DNA of 64,000 nt from contig OY754964.1 in the NCBI GenBank assembly GCA_963576475.1, positions 50,135,473 through 50,199,472 on the forward strand, written 5' to 3'. The translations under genes and the position numbers were made by a program. The notes below the pieces were generated by a model. The model ran no database searches and was not told where the DNA came from. It saw only the letters and a program-made list of their open reading frames with translations. Shown piece after piece: positions 1 through 13,446 of the stretch; position 1 is the stretch's first letter; every line of letters starts with the position of its first letter. The DNA is from Molanna angustata. Its lineage: Eukaryota > Arthropoda > Insecta > Trichoptera > Molannidae.

Positions 1-3000
1 ATTAATATATTTTGTCCGTTATCATCTTGAAGTCCCAATCCAATTTTAAGGAGCATTTAAAAAGTAGATAAACCTATTCATGAGTCATCTCTGATAAAAA
101 TATTTTTTCTCAATGTCTAAGGAAAAATTTTTTTTCAATATTTTAGATAGATCATGTATCACAAATATGTAGGTGAATAAAAAATATAAATATATTTTGA
201 CAGTTATCATATTGAAGTCCCAATCCAATTTTAAAGAGCGGTAAAAAAATAGATAGACCTATTCATGAGTCATCTTTGATAAAAATATTTTTTCTCAATG
301 TCTAAGGAAAATTTTTTTTTCAATATATTAGTTAGATCATGTATTACAAAAAGGTGAATAAAAATATTAATATATTTTGTCCGTTATCATCTTGAAGTCC
401 CAATCCAATTTTAAGGAGCGGTAAAAAAATAGATAGACCTATTTATGTGTCATCTCTGATAAAAATATTTTTTCTTAATGTCTAAGGAAAATTTTTTTTT
501 CAATATATTAGTTAGATCATGTATTACAAAAAGGTGAATAAAAATATTAATATATTTTGTCCGTTATCATCTTGAAGTCCCAATCCAATTTTGAGGAGCG
601 GTAAAAAAATAGATAGAAATATTCATGGGTCATCTCTACGAAAAATATTTTTTCTCAATGTCTAAGGAAAATTTTTTTTTCAATATTTTAGTTAGATCAT
701 GTATCACAAATAGGTGAATAAAAAATATATTAATATATTTTGTCAGTTATCATATTGAAGTCCCAATCAAATTTTAAGGAGTGGTAAAAAAATAGATAGA
801 CCTATTCATGAGTCATCTCTGATAAAAATATTTTTTCTCAATGTCTAAGGAAAATTTTTTTTCGATATATTTGTTGGATCATGTATCACAAATAAGTGAA
901 TAAAAATATTAATATATCATGTCCGTTATCATCTTGAAGTCCCAATCAAATTTTAAGGAGCGGTAAAAAAATAGATAGACCTATTCATGAGTCATCTCTG
1001 GTAAAAATATTTTTTCTCAATGTCTAAGGAAAATTTTTTTTTCAATATATTAGTTAGATCATGTATTACAAATAGGTGAATAAAAAATATAAATATATTT
1101 TGTCAGTTATCATATTGAAGTCCCAATCCAATTTTATCACAAATAGGTGAATAAAAAATATAAATATATTTTGACAGTTATCATATTGAAGTCCCAATCC
1201 AATTTTAAGGAGCGGTGAAAAAATAGATAGAACTATTTATGAGTCATCTCTGATAAAAATATTTTTTCTCAATGTCTAAGGAAAATTTTTTTTTCAATAT
1301 ATTAGTTAGATCATGTATTACAAAAAGGTGAATAAAAATATTAATATATTTTGTCCGTTATCATCTTGAAGTCCCAATCCAATTTTGAGGATCGGTAAAA
1401 AAATAGATAGAAATATTCATGGGTCATCTCTACAAAAAATATTTTTTCTCAATGTCTAAGGAAAATTTTTTTTTCAATATTTTAGTTAGATCATGTATCA
1501 CAAATAGGTGAATAAAAAAATATATTAATATATTTTGTCAGTTATCATATTGAAGTCCCAATCAAATTTTAAGGAGCGGTAAAAAAATAGATAGACCTAT
1601 TCATGAGTCATCTCTGATAAAAATATTTTTTCTCAATGTCTAAGGAAAATTTTTTTTTCGATATATTTGTTGGATCATGTATCACAAATAAGTGAATAAA
1701 AATATTAATATATCATGTCCGTTATCATCTTGAAGTCCCAATCAAATTTTAAGGAGCGGTTAAAAAATAGATAGAACTATTCATGAGTCATCTCTGGTAA
1801 AAATATTTTTTCTCAATGTCTAAGGAAATTTTTTTTTTCAATATATTAGTTAGATCATGTATTACAAATAGGTGAATAAAAAATATAAATATATTTTGTC
1901 CGTTATCATATTGAAGTCCCAATCCAATTTTAAGGAGCGGTAAAAAAATAGATAGACCTATTCATGAATCATCTCTGATAAAAATATTTTTTCTCAATGT
2001 CTAAGGAAAAATTTTTTTTCAATATTTTAGATAGATCATGTATCACAAATAGGTGAATAAAAAATATAAATATATTTTGACAGTTATCATATTGAAGTCC
2101 CAATCCAATTTTAAGGAGCGGTAAAAAAATAGATAGACCTATTCATGAGTCATCTCTGATAAAAATATTTTTTCTCAATGTCTAAGGAAAAATTTTTTTT
2201 CAATATTTTAGATAGATCATGAATCACAAATAGGTGAATAAAAAATATAAATATATTTTGACAGTTATCATATTGAAGTCCCAATCCAATTTTAAGGAGC
2301 GGTAAAAAAATAGATAGACCTATTCATGAGTCATTTTTGATAAAAATATTTTTTCTCAATGTCTAAGGAAATTTTTTTTTTCAATATATTAGTTAGACCA
2401 TGTATTACAAAAAGGTGAATAAAAAATATTCATATATTTTGTCAGTTATCATATTGAAGTCCCAATCCAATTTTAAGTAGCGGTAAAAAAATAGATAGAC
2501 CGGTTCATGGGTCATCTCAGATAAAAATATTTTTTCTCAATGTCTAAAGAAAATTTTTTTTTCGATATATTTGTTGGATCATGTATCACAAATAAGTGAA
2601 TAAAAATATTAATATATTTTGTCCGTTATCATCTTGAAGTCATAATCCAATTTTAAGGAGCGGTTAAAAAATAGATAGACCTATTTATGAGTCATCTCTG
2701 ATAAAAATATTTTTTCTTAATGTCTAAGGAAAATTTTTTTTTCAATATATTAGTTAGATCATGTATTACAAAAAGGTGAATAAAAATATTAATATATTTT
2801 GTCCGTTATCATCTTGAAGTCCCAATCCAATTTTGAGGAGCGGTAAAAAAATAGATAGAAATATTCATGGGTCATCTCTACGAAAAATATTTTTTCTCAA
2901 TGTCTAAGGAAAATTTTTTTTTCAATATTTTAGTTAGATCATGTATCACAAATAGGTGAATAAAAAATATATTAATATATTTTGTCAGTTATCATATTGA

Positions 3001-4836
3001 AGTCCCAATCAAATTTTAAGGAGTGGTAAAAAAATAGATAGACCTATTCATGAGTCATCTCTGATAAAAATATTTTTTCTCAATGTCTAAGGAAAATTTT
3101 TTTTTCGATATATTTGTTGGATCATGTATCACAAATAAGTGAATAAAAATATTAATATATCATGTCCGTTATCATCTTGAAGTCCCAATCAAATTTTAAG
3201 GAGCGGTAAAAAAATAGATAGACCTATTCATGAGTCATCTCTGGTAAAAATATTTTTTCTCAATGTCTAAGGAAAATTTTTTTTTCAATATATTAGTTAG
3301 ATCATGTATTACAAATAGGTGAATAAAAAATATAAATATATTTTGTCAGTTATCATATTGAAGTCCCAGTCCAATTTTAAGGAGCGGTAAAAAAATAGAT
3401 AGACCTATTCATGATTCATCTCTGATAAAAATATTTTTTCTCAATGTCTAAGGAAAAATTTTTTTTCAATATTTTAGATAGATCATGTATCACAAATAGG
3501 TGAATAAAAAATATAAATATATTTTGACAGTTATCATATTGAAGTCCCAATCCAATTTTAAGGAACGGTAAAAAAATAGATATACCTATTTATGAGTCAT
3601 CTCTGATAAAAATATTTTTTCTCAATGTCTAAGGAAAAATTTTTTTTCAATATTTTAGATAGATCATGTATCACAAATAGGTGAATAAAAAATATAAATA
3701 TATTTTGACAGTTATCATATTGAAGTCCCAATCCAATTTTAAGGAGCGGTAAAAAAATAGATAGACATGTTCATGGGTCATCTCTGATAAAAATATTTTT
3801 TCTCAATGTCTAAAGAAAATTTTTTTTTCGATATATTTGTTGGATCATGTATCACAAATAAGTGAATAAAAATATTAATATATTTTGTCCGTTATCATCT
3901 TGAAGTCCCAATCCAATTTTAAAGAGCGGTAAAAAAATAGATAAACCTATTCATGAGTCATCTCTCATAAAAATATTTTTTCTCAATGTCTAAGGAAAAT
4001 TTTTTTTTCAATATTTTAGTTAGAACATGTATCACAAATAGGTGAATAAAAAATATAAATATATTTTGACAGTTATCATATTGAAGTCCCAATCCAATTT
4101 TAAGGAGCGGTAAAAAAATAGATAGACCTATTCATGAGTCATCTTTGATAAAAATATTTTTTCTCAATGTCTAAGGAAAATTTTTTTTTCGATATATTTG
4201 TTGGATCGTGTATGACAAATAAGTGAATAAAAATATTAATATATTTTGTCCGTTATCATCTTGAAGTCCCAATCCAATTTTAAGGAGCGGTAAAAAAATA
4301 GATAAACCTATTCATGAGTCATCTCTGATAAAAATATTTTTTCTCAATGTCTAAGGAAAATTTTTTTTTCAATATATTAGTTAGATCATGTATAACAAAA
4401 AGGTGAATAAAAAATATTCATATATTTTGTCAGTTATCATATTGAAGTCCCAATCCAATTTTAAGGAGCGGTAAAAAAATAGATAGACCTATTCATGATT
4501 CATCTCTGATAAAAATATTTTTCTCAATGTCTAAGGAAAATTTTTTTTTCGATATATTTGTTGGATCATGTATCACAAATAAGTGAATAAAAATATTAAT
4601 ATATTTTTTCCGTTATCGTCTTGAAGTCCCAATCAAATTTTAAAGAGCGGTAAAAAAATAGATAGACCTATTCATGAGTCATCTCTGATAAAAATATTTT
4701 TTCTCAATGTCTAAGGAAAATTTTTTTTTCAATATTTCAGATAGATCATGTATCACAAATAGGTGAATAAAAAATATAAATATATTTTGACAGTTATCAT
4801 ATTGAAGTCCCATTCCAATTTTAAGGAGCAATAAAA
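1..4836 (+). repeat. Satellite array 1 (~180 bp monomer, about 27 copies)
   Basis: This is a head-to-tail satellite that runs off the left edge of the window. Each monomer is about 180 bp and very AT-rich. Landmarks in order are TTTGTCCGTTATCATCTTG, AAGTCCCAATCCAATTTTAA, GGAGCGGTAAAAAAATAGAT, TCATGAGTCATCTCTG, CTCAATGTCTAAGG and an A/T tract. Copies differ by a few percent and fall into recurring variants (GTCCGTTATCATCTT versus GACAGTTATCATATT). One monomer is internally deleted at about 1131-1145, where CCAATTTTA joins TCACAAATAGG. A variant with CATCTCTACG occurs at 631 and 2873, which shows a block duplication with a 2,242 bp offset. No ORF is conserved across copies. The ~180 bp length fits a nucleosomal satellite. 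Function is unknown. Confidence 0.97.
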
Positions 4837-4849
4837 AGGATATGGTAAG

Positions 4850-5615
4850 GACAGGAGAGGAAATCGGGATCAGGTGTTCAAGGATAAATATTCCTTCTTT
4901 AGTTTTTTCTTGAAAATACTAAGTGAGTTAGACGACGCAATATCCGGACTAAGGCTATTCCATAATCTTGCTGATTGTACTTCGAACGAAGAGCTGAGAA
5001 ATTCTGTATTATGGATAGGTATGGATAGTGTTGTACGTTCAGCAGATCGGAGTGGAAGTCCATGATTGGATAAATAAGTGAATTTGCTTTTTAGGTACTG
5101 TGGTAGGTTTGGGTTCGAGAGAATATTGTACAATAGTGACAAAATGTGTATATTGCGCCGCTGGCGTATCCTGGGCCAACAAAGAAGATTGCGGTAAGGT
5201 GATATGCGATCAAATTTTTTCAACCCAAAGATGAATCTGATACATATATTCTGAAGACGTTCAAGTTTATTTAGATGCACTTCATTTGCATCCAAATAGC
5301 ATACATCGGCATAATCAAGCAATGGAAGAAGAAGTGATTGAGCAAGAGTTATTTTACAACGGAATGGAAGGAAATTTTTAAGTTTATAAGTGAATGTTGG
5401 GCAAAGAAAATAGATTTACTAACATCCGATACCTGTTCATGCCACGAAAGGTCATCATCGATGAAGATTCCAAGATCTTTTACAACCCTGGTATAAGGAA
5501 TGCATTGGTTATTGATATACAGCAGTGGTAGTTGTAAATTCCTTATAGATGACAGCAGACGAGGACTACCGATTATAATTGCCTGGGACTTAGTCGGATT
5601 AATAAGAATATATAT
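4850..5615 (-). pseudogene. Non-LTR retrotransposon (Jockey/CR1-like) ORF2 C-terminal fragment
   Basis: On the minus strand this encodes the end of a LINE reverse transcriptase protein, the part after the catalytic FADD box. From 5615 downwards one reads INPTKSQAIIIGSPRLL, then VVKDLGIFIDDDLSWHEQ. After a one-base frameshift near 5330-5380 comes LPLLDYADVCYLDANEVHLN, followed by a QNICIRFIF-like segment and the typical RLWNSLSPDIASSNS plus FKKKLKKEYL ending (stop near 4870). These are the conserved 'NP.K', 'LG..id..L.W..h', 'lp.ldYad' and 'LWN.LP..i' blocks of the Jockey/CR1 group. The endonuclease and the RT palm are missing, so it is a 5'-truncated, frameshifted dead copy. It lies directly against satellite array 1. 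The longest open stretch is 4870-5322. Confidence 0.85.
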
Positions 5616-5735
5616 GAAACATCAATTATCTAAATCTAATGTCAATTAAATGTGTCAAACACATTTTTGTTTGTGTGTTGTGTAAGTAGTTAATTATTTA
5701 TTTATTTAATTATTATTCCGCTTATGTAAGAGAGA

Positions 5736-5988
<253 letters not shown>

Positions 5989-8136
5989 TAAAAGAGAGTA
6001 TGTTATAATATGTAAGTTCACTGACTCCAAGACTCTTGGCTAAATCGCTGATCGTCTTCTTCCGCTGGCAGACTGTCATATATAGATCATCCTGGTCTTA
6101 TTTCATCTTCATGTATTATTCTTGATTTTTTTCCAAACAATTTCTTTCTTTCTTTTAGATATTATAATATATTTTATCACCCATTAAACAAGTTTCTCTC
6201 TTAAATAAAAAACAATTTTGGTATAACATACTCTTATAATTTAAATCTACAATTTAAACTTTTCAACATGAGCCTCTAACACAAGCCGATTGAAATTTGC
6301 AAGGCTTGCTCTCTATGAATGGTAGTAGATTGTTTAGATAACTCGGAAAAAAGCTTATTAGCAATACGAATTATTTTTAAATCACGCGCTCTTACATGTA
6401 ATTCGTTTGTGTAATACCTAGTAGTTATTATTTTTACTTAAATGTATAAACATAACATAAATTAATACATCTAGTTTAAAACAAAACATAATATACAAAA
6501 AAAAAACATTTGGAAACAATTCCATGCTCCGTGCCACCGTGAATATAATATTTTATGATGCGTGGTTGTATGTTGCATGCTAGAGAAGCAAGAGCCTTCC
6601 ACCGACTGCCATTGGGTATTACAAGTGACTAAATAAAATTTTGTAAAAAATATCTTTGTGGTGAGTGTGTTGATTCAAAATTGAGTAGAAGACAAAAAGA
6701 AAGTTAAATATAAGAAATTTAAAATAAATACCTACCTCTTCGCGAAATCTTTTATTTTAACATATAATTGGTATGTAATATATTCAATAGAATATTACCT
6801 GACATAGAATCCAATATCTCATGTTATGAAACAAACTTCAAAACACTGGAAACAAACTCGCTAAAAAGAACCTAATGGCAGAATACAACCTTCTCATGTA
6901 CTGTTAAATATCTTATCCTAGCATGAATTCACCACTACCTTATGAGGACCTCTACCATAGCTTGATACCATTCATCATTTCGATCACACCCTTATCACTT
7001 GGAAATATAGGCAGTCAAACACAAATTTATCATAAAATAAATATTTTTCTTAATAAAAAATTTTGAGAAACTCTGGAACGTTAAAAAAAATTTTAGATTT
7101 TGTTTTTATGTATAATTAAACTAATTTTCAGAGCTCTAGCTAGATTTTTGAGAAAAAATAATTAATATTTTTAATAAACAAAAATAGAGAGAGTTTTGAA
7201 ATATATGGTAAAATACATTAAAAATTCAAAAATTGATAACCCCTACCTGAAACGGTAATTCTAAATACTGAGTATAAAAGTTTTGTTGGCCTATAACTAT
7301 CTATATATTTTGAAATTTTGAGCTCTGTGCATTGAGCGGATCAAAAGTTATAAGGGACACACAGACACAATGAATGTTCTACTCCGAATTCTGACTAAAT
7401 ATATACAAATAACATATATGCTGCGAAGACTATGGTGGTGTTTTTTGACTTCCATGTCGAATAAACCATGATAAATATAACCATGATACTTTGTCGATAT
7501 ATACATATACCTATAGGTCTGTTTAAAAATGAACAATAATACTCACTAATAAATTTAAAATGTTACGACGACGCATTATTTAAATATAATATTGAATAAA
7601 ATAATTAATTGAATTTACTTTATGAATCGCCTCTGTTTGCTTTCGTCGTCATATTTCAATAAAGAAATATCGTCTTAAAAAATAATAATAGCTTATCCTT
7701 CAAATAAAAACCGCCGTCAAATAACAAAGGACACATGAGAATCTAATGACAGAGGTTATTTTTGCATAACGTAAATAAAAATTAAGACAATTTGAATCTG
7801 AGATACAACTTCCTGTTACCAAACCCGCACGTGTTTGTTTGTCTTCATGTTATTAATTAGGTAGGTATATTATTTTTGTTTTAAACTGATAGGTATCTTA
7901 ATTTAATTCTTAGACAAGTAGTAAACAAATGTTGGTACACCTATTCATTAATATATGAATACATTTAACAATGACTCAAAATTATAAATCATTTTTGTAA
8001 AATAAATAGGTATTATATATTTTTTCAAGCATAGAGGTTCGGATATCACAAAATCCGATCTTTGCATATTATTTTTACCGTTCATTTATTGTCGTTCCAA
8101 AGCAATTTCTTCGAGTATGTCAACATATTGAAAAAC
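5989..8136. other. AT-rich spacer, nothing recognised
   Basis: About 2.1 kb of AT-rich DNA with many stops in all frames. I see no LINE, SINE or gene signature. It could be ancient decayed repeat or host intergenic or intronic DNA. Confidence 0.5.
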
Positions 8137-8318
8137 TGCAAGACCGCAAGAGTCTTGCATTTATGTCTTGCAAGACTCTTGGTCTTGCAAGCATGGTCTT
8201 GGTCTTGGTCTTGCGTCCCTGGTCTTGGTCTTGGTTTTGCAGTGAAGCATGTGGTCTTGGTCTTGGTCTTGCAAAAAATGCAAGACCAAGACCAAGACTG
8301 CAAGACTTGCAAGACTTT
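8137..8318. repeat. TCTTGG hexamer repeat with internal inverted symmetry
   Basis: The block is built from the words TCTTGG and TCTTGCAAG on the plus strand, then switches at about 8275 to their reverse complements (CCAAGACCAAGACTGCAAGA). The two halves can pair as a long hairpin around a short AAAAAATG loop. Overlapping ORFs on both strands (repeated Leu-Gly, Trp-Ser or Lys-Thr residues) are products of the repeat and not genes. Confidence 0.9.
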
Positions 8319-9324
8319 TGCTCATCACTACGGATGGTTGGTTTGGGAGTCCATCGTCCACATACAAACAAACCAACAAATATACGTGCATCCATTTATC
8401 CATAGGTAGATATCGCTTCTTAAAATTATTACACTGAATTCTTGAGTACTTATGTAATCTGATGAATGATATAAATGAGAGATTTATATCTTTCCAATGA
8501 ACGACATTACCAATTAACAAAGTAATAAGTGAAACGGCTATTGAACAAATATGAACCTAACCATATTATTTGGTTTTCAGTCTATTCATGCAAAGTCGTA
8601 TGAATCATAAAGACTACAGTTATATATCACATGACATTTGAAACAACAGACCCAAAACACTTGTGTTTTTTGCGCCATAAAACTACCCCTCACCCCGTAG
8701 ACGAGTGGATAGCCGTAAATCATTATAGAATATTATTATACCTCTCACAACATACCTAGCTACAATTTTTTTGCCAGCACAGTTTCTCATTAGATTCGAT
8801 AAACGATCTTTACCTATATTCAATGTGATAGCAATATTATTATCGTAGTTGGGTGAGTAAAATTCAATTGAGTTAACATATTACACGTAAATATGAAACA
8901 TACCTGGACTTATTTACCAATTTATCATATTTGAAGTACAAAACATGTCCTTGTTAATGAATAATATTGCGTGTCAATTATCTGTGATATGTGTTGATTC
9001 AAGTTGATTTTCAATAACATTATCATAGTTATATTAAAAAAAAGTATCTCAAACCATTGTGGTGTGTATTTTCCCTTTCACATTAAGACTGATACATTTT
9101 ATGATAGTGCCTTTATTTACTAGACGTTGATCTGTTTACTCTAGTTTATCATCTTTCCTTATCATTTTGCGTGAGTGTGAAGGAACGAAGATATTTTACA
9201 TAGACAGTCATATCCGGCGCTGCATGCTTAATATATATCTCTTTCTTTCCTATGTTCTTTTCATACACTAGAAAAGGACAAGACATAATGAAATTACTAA
9301 AAATTACTGGATAAACTATGGAAT
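8319..9324. other. AT-rich spacer, nothing recognised
   Basis: About 1 kb of low-complexity AT-rich DNA. No coding block or repeat boundary could be supported. Confidence 0.45.
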
Positions 9325-9890
9325 TCAATCTAGCGTCATCTCGTTCGTGAAAATTGTTACGCGATATTGAACTTTACTCTCTTTGAAAATAGAATATTCT
9401 AAAGGCATTTTTCCCAAAAGACCGACACAAAGATTTAAATCCTTGAATATTGTTTGTGGTATAAGACACGCGATTTTAAGCCCTAGTCTCTTTGAAAATA
9501 AAGTAGGTATTCTAATGGCATTTTTCTCAAAACAACTTCACAAAGATTTAAATCCTTACATCTCGTTTGTTACATTTGACACGCGATATAAAACCTTATT
9601 TCCTTAGAAAACAGAATATTCTAGTGGCGTTTCTCGTAAAACAACGACATGTAGATTGAAATCCAAGAATCTCGTTCTCGATGTTTGGCAAGCTATATGA
9701 AACCTTAGTGTCTTTGTAAATAGATTATCTTAAGGCACTTTATACCCAAAAAAACACACAGAAAGAACTTAATTGTTGAATCTCGTTCGTGACATTATTT
9801 GCCACGCGTAACCATAGTTTCTTTGAATATATAGTAACTGAATGACATTTTCCCAAAAAAACGAAAAGAACCGATTGAATTTGGCATTAA
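9325..9890 (+). repeat. Decayed ~109 bp tandem repeat, about 5 copies
   Basis: The phrase CTTTGAAAAT and close variants recur at 9381, 9490, 9603, 9712 and 9821, at spacings of 109, 113, 109 and 109 bp. Each unit also carries an ATCTCGTTCGTGA-like segment, an ACGCGATAT-like segment, a GGCATTTTTCCCAAAA-like segment and AAAGATTTAAATCC. Copies differ strongly from one another, so the array is old. The short ORF 9383-9607 spans two units and is not thought to be a gene. Confidence 0.85.
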
Positions 9891-11582
9891 GGATTTAGGT
9901 CTTTGAGTTAACTTGAATATCTAGAGTATTTGCTTGAATACCGGATAAATAAAAACGAATACTCAGATTCTGAACAAGACTAACACCGGCCGCGTGCCTA
10001 AACGCCGAGCATCATCTATACTATACATGCCCTCATGGCTTTACACAATTGTGAACCTTCATATCTCAGTTAATTGATACTTGATTGAGACGAAAATTGG
10101 ATGAATATTACTCCCATATATTTGACTTCAAGACATCAGTCGGTGTATCAACAAAACAATTATTAATAAAATATCAAGAACTCTAAACACTAATTCATCG
10201 ATCGTCACCGGCGATATTTACACTCTCCCGCGCTTAGTAAGGATCCTAAAACTCATGCGCATAGGAAAGAGGAATACTGCGTCAGTTCATTTTGTTGTTT
10301 CGCGATGAACATTCTGCTTTGAAATCGATCCGAACGAATACACAATCGGCGCATATTCCTTATCGACATCAAATGCCGGAAGGATCACGTGACATAATGA
10401 TGCCGCCATTGTACTTTTTATATGGAGATAACTACAATAACATTATTCATAATTTATCTTATGTTTATATTATGAAGTGTTCAATTTCATTGAGTATATG
10501 TAATCTTTAGTTTATCTTTGATCTTTTTTATGATATATCTACATCGTTAGATTTTTTTTTTAAATACTAATCGTGGACACATCATGTAGGGAAGATATCA
10601 TCTCCACAATTGGAACTGCCGCTTCATTTTTTTACGACTAATAAGTAATATAATATGCGTTTGCATCATGGGCCCACGTTAGTAAGGGCCCGTGACGCAA
10701 GTCCCAACCACCTTTCACCTGTACTCAAATACCTATACTAAAATTCCCATACAAAAATTGTACTGAAAATTTTACATACAAAAAAATGTATTAAAATACC
10801 GTCACTACGAAAAACTTGCGGAACATATATACACGAACTTTTTCACTTTTTTCCCTTATATCCTATGACCATCAAATTTTGCCGAGATATTCATTGGCTC
10901 GATAGATATTACACCTCATTTATTTGATGGAATATAATCGTCTAGGAATCCAGATATTTAAGTTTGAAAATTCAAATTTTCATACAAAATGAGAAAAAAC
11001 TCGATTTCTGGGAAGATTAAAAATCATGTTTTTTACATGTAAAAAACGTGTGTGTCAATAACGAAATTTAGCGGACAGAAATTATTTTAAAGTTATATTA
11101 TATCTTAATCCCAAACTTCTAAGACATCTGGCATTAAAATATAGTACCCTCTCAAAGAATCCTCGAGAGTTTTTTGGTTTAAAAATCTGATTTTTTATGC
11201 GAGGAAAACGTCAAATATCTTATTATCCTTCCCACCGTTAGCGTTAGTTTCAATTTTTAACACCAGGGGGCAAATTATTTATGCCGGTTTGTCGTGTGTA
11301 TAGGTCGACGGTCAAATGTCTACATTGTGGATTGATATGTAATGGCAAATATTATTATCAATTATTACGTAATATTTTGAAGTGACTAGACATTTATTTA
11401 TAATGTTTTGTAGCATACTAAATATATGAATTTATATAGATTATTTTGAATCCTACAAATAGGTACGTACCACTAAAATTTGTCGTTACAAATTCTTTAA
11501 TTATTGTTATAGTGAATTCATATTTTAATCTAGTCTATTGTACACAAAGTGCATTTATTAGAGATGCCAAGAATATTTAACT
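9891..11582. other. Spacer with no recognised gene
   Basis: Mixed AT-rich DNA. A slightly GC-richer patch lies at about 10200-10400, with an unremarkable 72-codon ORF (10292-10510) that has no motif I recognise. GGGCCCACGTTAGTAAGGGCCC at 10671-10692 forms a small imperfect palindrome. Nothing else is supportable. Confidence 0.4.
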
Positions 11583-11584
11583 AC

Positions 11585-11875
11585 TAGTTGCATGTATCAC
11601 ATGAGATCCAACTGTCGATAGCGATAGTATGTAGGTATAGTTGAAGAATAAGTACCAATCTATAAACCCATAAATCCAAATTATTGAATATTTAAAGATA
11701 TTTTGTTTTCTACACAACATATGTAGGTATGTATGTCAAGATAGGATAGTATGGAGGTCAGTCCTTTTTTTCTACCCAGAATATGAAAACAGCATGATGG
11801 TATGCATGTACGTTTGGAGATTAAGTATCAAACTATTAAGTTTACCTACTTAGATATTGTGTATAAGCCACTGCC
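11585..11875 (+). repeat. Dispersed repeat, copy A (inverted partner at 57285-57570)
   Basis: The segment starts with AGTTGCATGTATCACATGAG and ATCCAACTGTCGATAGCGAT. It continues through GATAGGATAGTATGGAGG, then GAATATGAAAACAGCATGAT, and ends with TATCAAACTATTAAG. The same landmarks occur in reverse-complement order at 57285-57570. It is therefore a ~290 bp interspersed element of unknown class. No clear terminal inverted repeat or coding capacity is visible. Confidence 0.8.
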
Positions 11876-12750
11876 ATACAAATTGTATGAGGCAATGTCG
11901 TCTCTGAATTCATTTTTTACGAAAATTGTTAAAAAGAATCGAGATGTACTACTACAATGTAATATTGTTTTAGCTAATTAAATTATCTACTTCTTTTGAA
12001 CAAATCGACAGTTGGACTATTTGGTATTCGACCAAATATTGCGAACTATTCGGCCGAATACCAAAACATGAAGAAAGAAAAATCATATTAAATATTACTC
12101 ACATTTTTTTATTTTAACAAAAAATCAGCACATTAAATATTTAAAATCTATCAGTTGTAAGTTTTGATGAATGGAAACAATTTTTCAGGATTTCTTGATA
12201 GCAAACGATTGCGCTTTTCCTTATAAGTTATACCTGATTCCGAAAATAACCGCTCACTATATACACTGCTACTTCTTCTTCTTCCTAGCCTCTTCCCAAC
12301 TTATCGTCTATGAAGACTGTTGGGGTCAGCTCGCCTCGTCCTTATGCTGTACACTATGTACACTGCTACCGGGAGATGATAAATAAATCTTAGCAAATTC
12401 TGCTAGACTTGGATACTGTTTTGCATTTGCTGACCACCACTTGTAAGGGTCTGCTGTCTGATCTATCATTTATTTTTTTTATAGAATGCAACAGCAAACA
12501 AGAAAAATTTATACAAAGATATATCTAGGCGAACAGTTTTCATGTAAAAATCAATAACATTTGCAATTGAACTTTTTAATATATAATAAGTATAAGATGA
12601 TGTATGAATGTTATCGAGGCGATGAATGTGTGTCAAGATAGAAAAATGTGGCGTTTAGTTCTCTCTGCCTACTTCATGAGGGACATGGCGTGATGGTATG
12701 TTTGTATACATATGTGTACATCAAATAAGATTCACTTTCACAAGGACTGA
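11876..12750. other. Spacer, minor motifs only
   Basis: AT-rich DNA. GGTATTCGACC...TTCGGCCGAATACC near 12020-12062 is a small dyad of the type seen in interspersed repeats. The 71-codon ORF at 12171-12386 has no recognisable domain. At 12610-12700 some wording (TGTCAAGATAG, GACATGGCGTGATGGTATG) resembles the dispersed repeat at 11585-11875, so this may be a degraded relative. Confidence 0.4.
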
Positions 12751-12986
12751 TATCTGACAAAACCCCTTAAAAGGGGAATAGTGACACAAGTCCCTGTTGT
12801 ATACTTACAAACATAATGACTGATATAGGTAGTTGGATGTGACGCTCGTCGCTTGTAATAACGCAAAAAAATAGACTCTAATAAAATTTCAAGGCTCATA
12901 CGAAAATGTTGCGTCACAAAATGCTCGTAGCGCAACACAAAAAAAATCGACTCAAATTATAATAGCCATCATCATCGTCATTGGCC

Positions 12987-13097
12987 CTACGGCCCATTGT
13001 GGGTTTTGGCCTCCTTCAGAATCCATTCTTCCCTACACTCTGCGGCTCTCTTCCAGTTGGTAAGGCCCAGCGCTCTTATATCAGCCTCCACATCGTG
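12987..13097 (-). pseudogene. RTE-type LINE ORF2 C-terminus and 3' tail
   Basis: Reading the minus strand from 13097 gives HDVEADIRALGLTNWKRAAE followed by CREEWILKEAKTHNGP and a stop at 12987-12989. This is the hallmark C-terminus of RTE-clade elements ('D(D)VEADIRALG..nW...a.dR..W...v.eAkth.g'). It is followed by a short GATGATGATGG tail, as usual for RTE 3' ends. Upstream, at about 13098-13130, RGKPLVG in another frame matches the preceding 'RGRP' block, which implies a frameshift or small deletion. Only about 1% of the element remains. It sits inside the foldback element at 12751-13763. Confidence 0.85.
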
Positions 13098-13162
13098 CCG
13101 ACCAGAGGTTTACCACGTATATAGGCAACCTAAAATAGACAAAAATGTTAGAAGATCTCTGA

Positions 13163-13197
13163 TATTTATTTATTGATATATTTATTTATTAATTAAT

Positions 13198-13246
<49 letters not shown>

Positions 13247-13255
13247 TTTTTTTTT

Positions 13256-13294
<39 letters not shown>

Positions 13295-13353
13295 CTTATT
13301 TATTTATTTATTTATTTATTTATTAATTAATTAATTAATTTATTTATTAATTT

Positions 13354-13394
<41 letters not shown>

Positions 13395-13446
13395 TCTATT
13401 AATTAATTAATTTATTTAATTATTTATTTATTTATTTATTTATTTT
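13163..13446. repeat. (ATTT)n microsatellite
   Basis: About 280 bp of TATT/ATTT units with a pure T run and ATTA variants, inside the foldback element. Confidence 0.97.

Noticed and set aside
1..4836. Telomeric or rDNA-spacer repeat
   Set aside because: There is no TTAGG/CCTAA motif and no rRNA-like sequence. The unit is a 180 bp satellite.
8062..8520. Cluster of six overlapping ORFs on both strands
   Set aside because: All arise from the TCTTGG repeat, which has no stop in most frames. The residues are low-complexity repeats.
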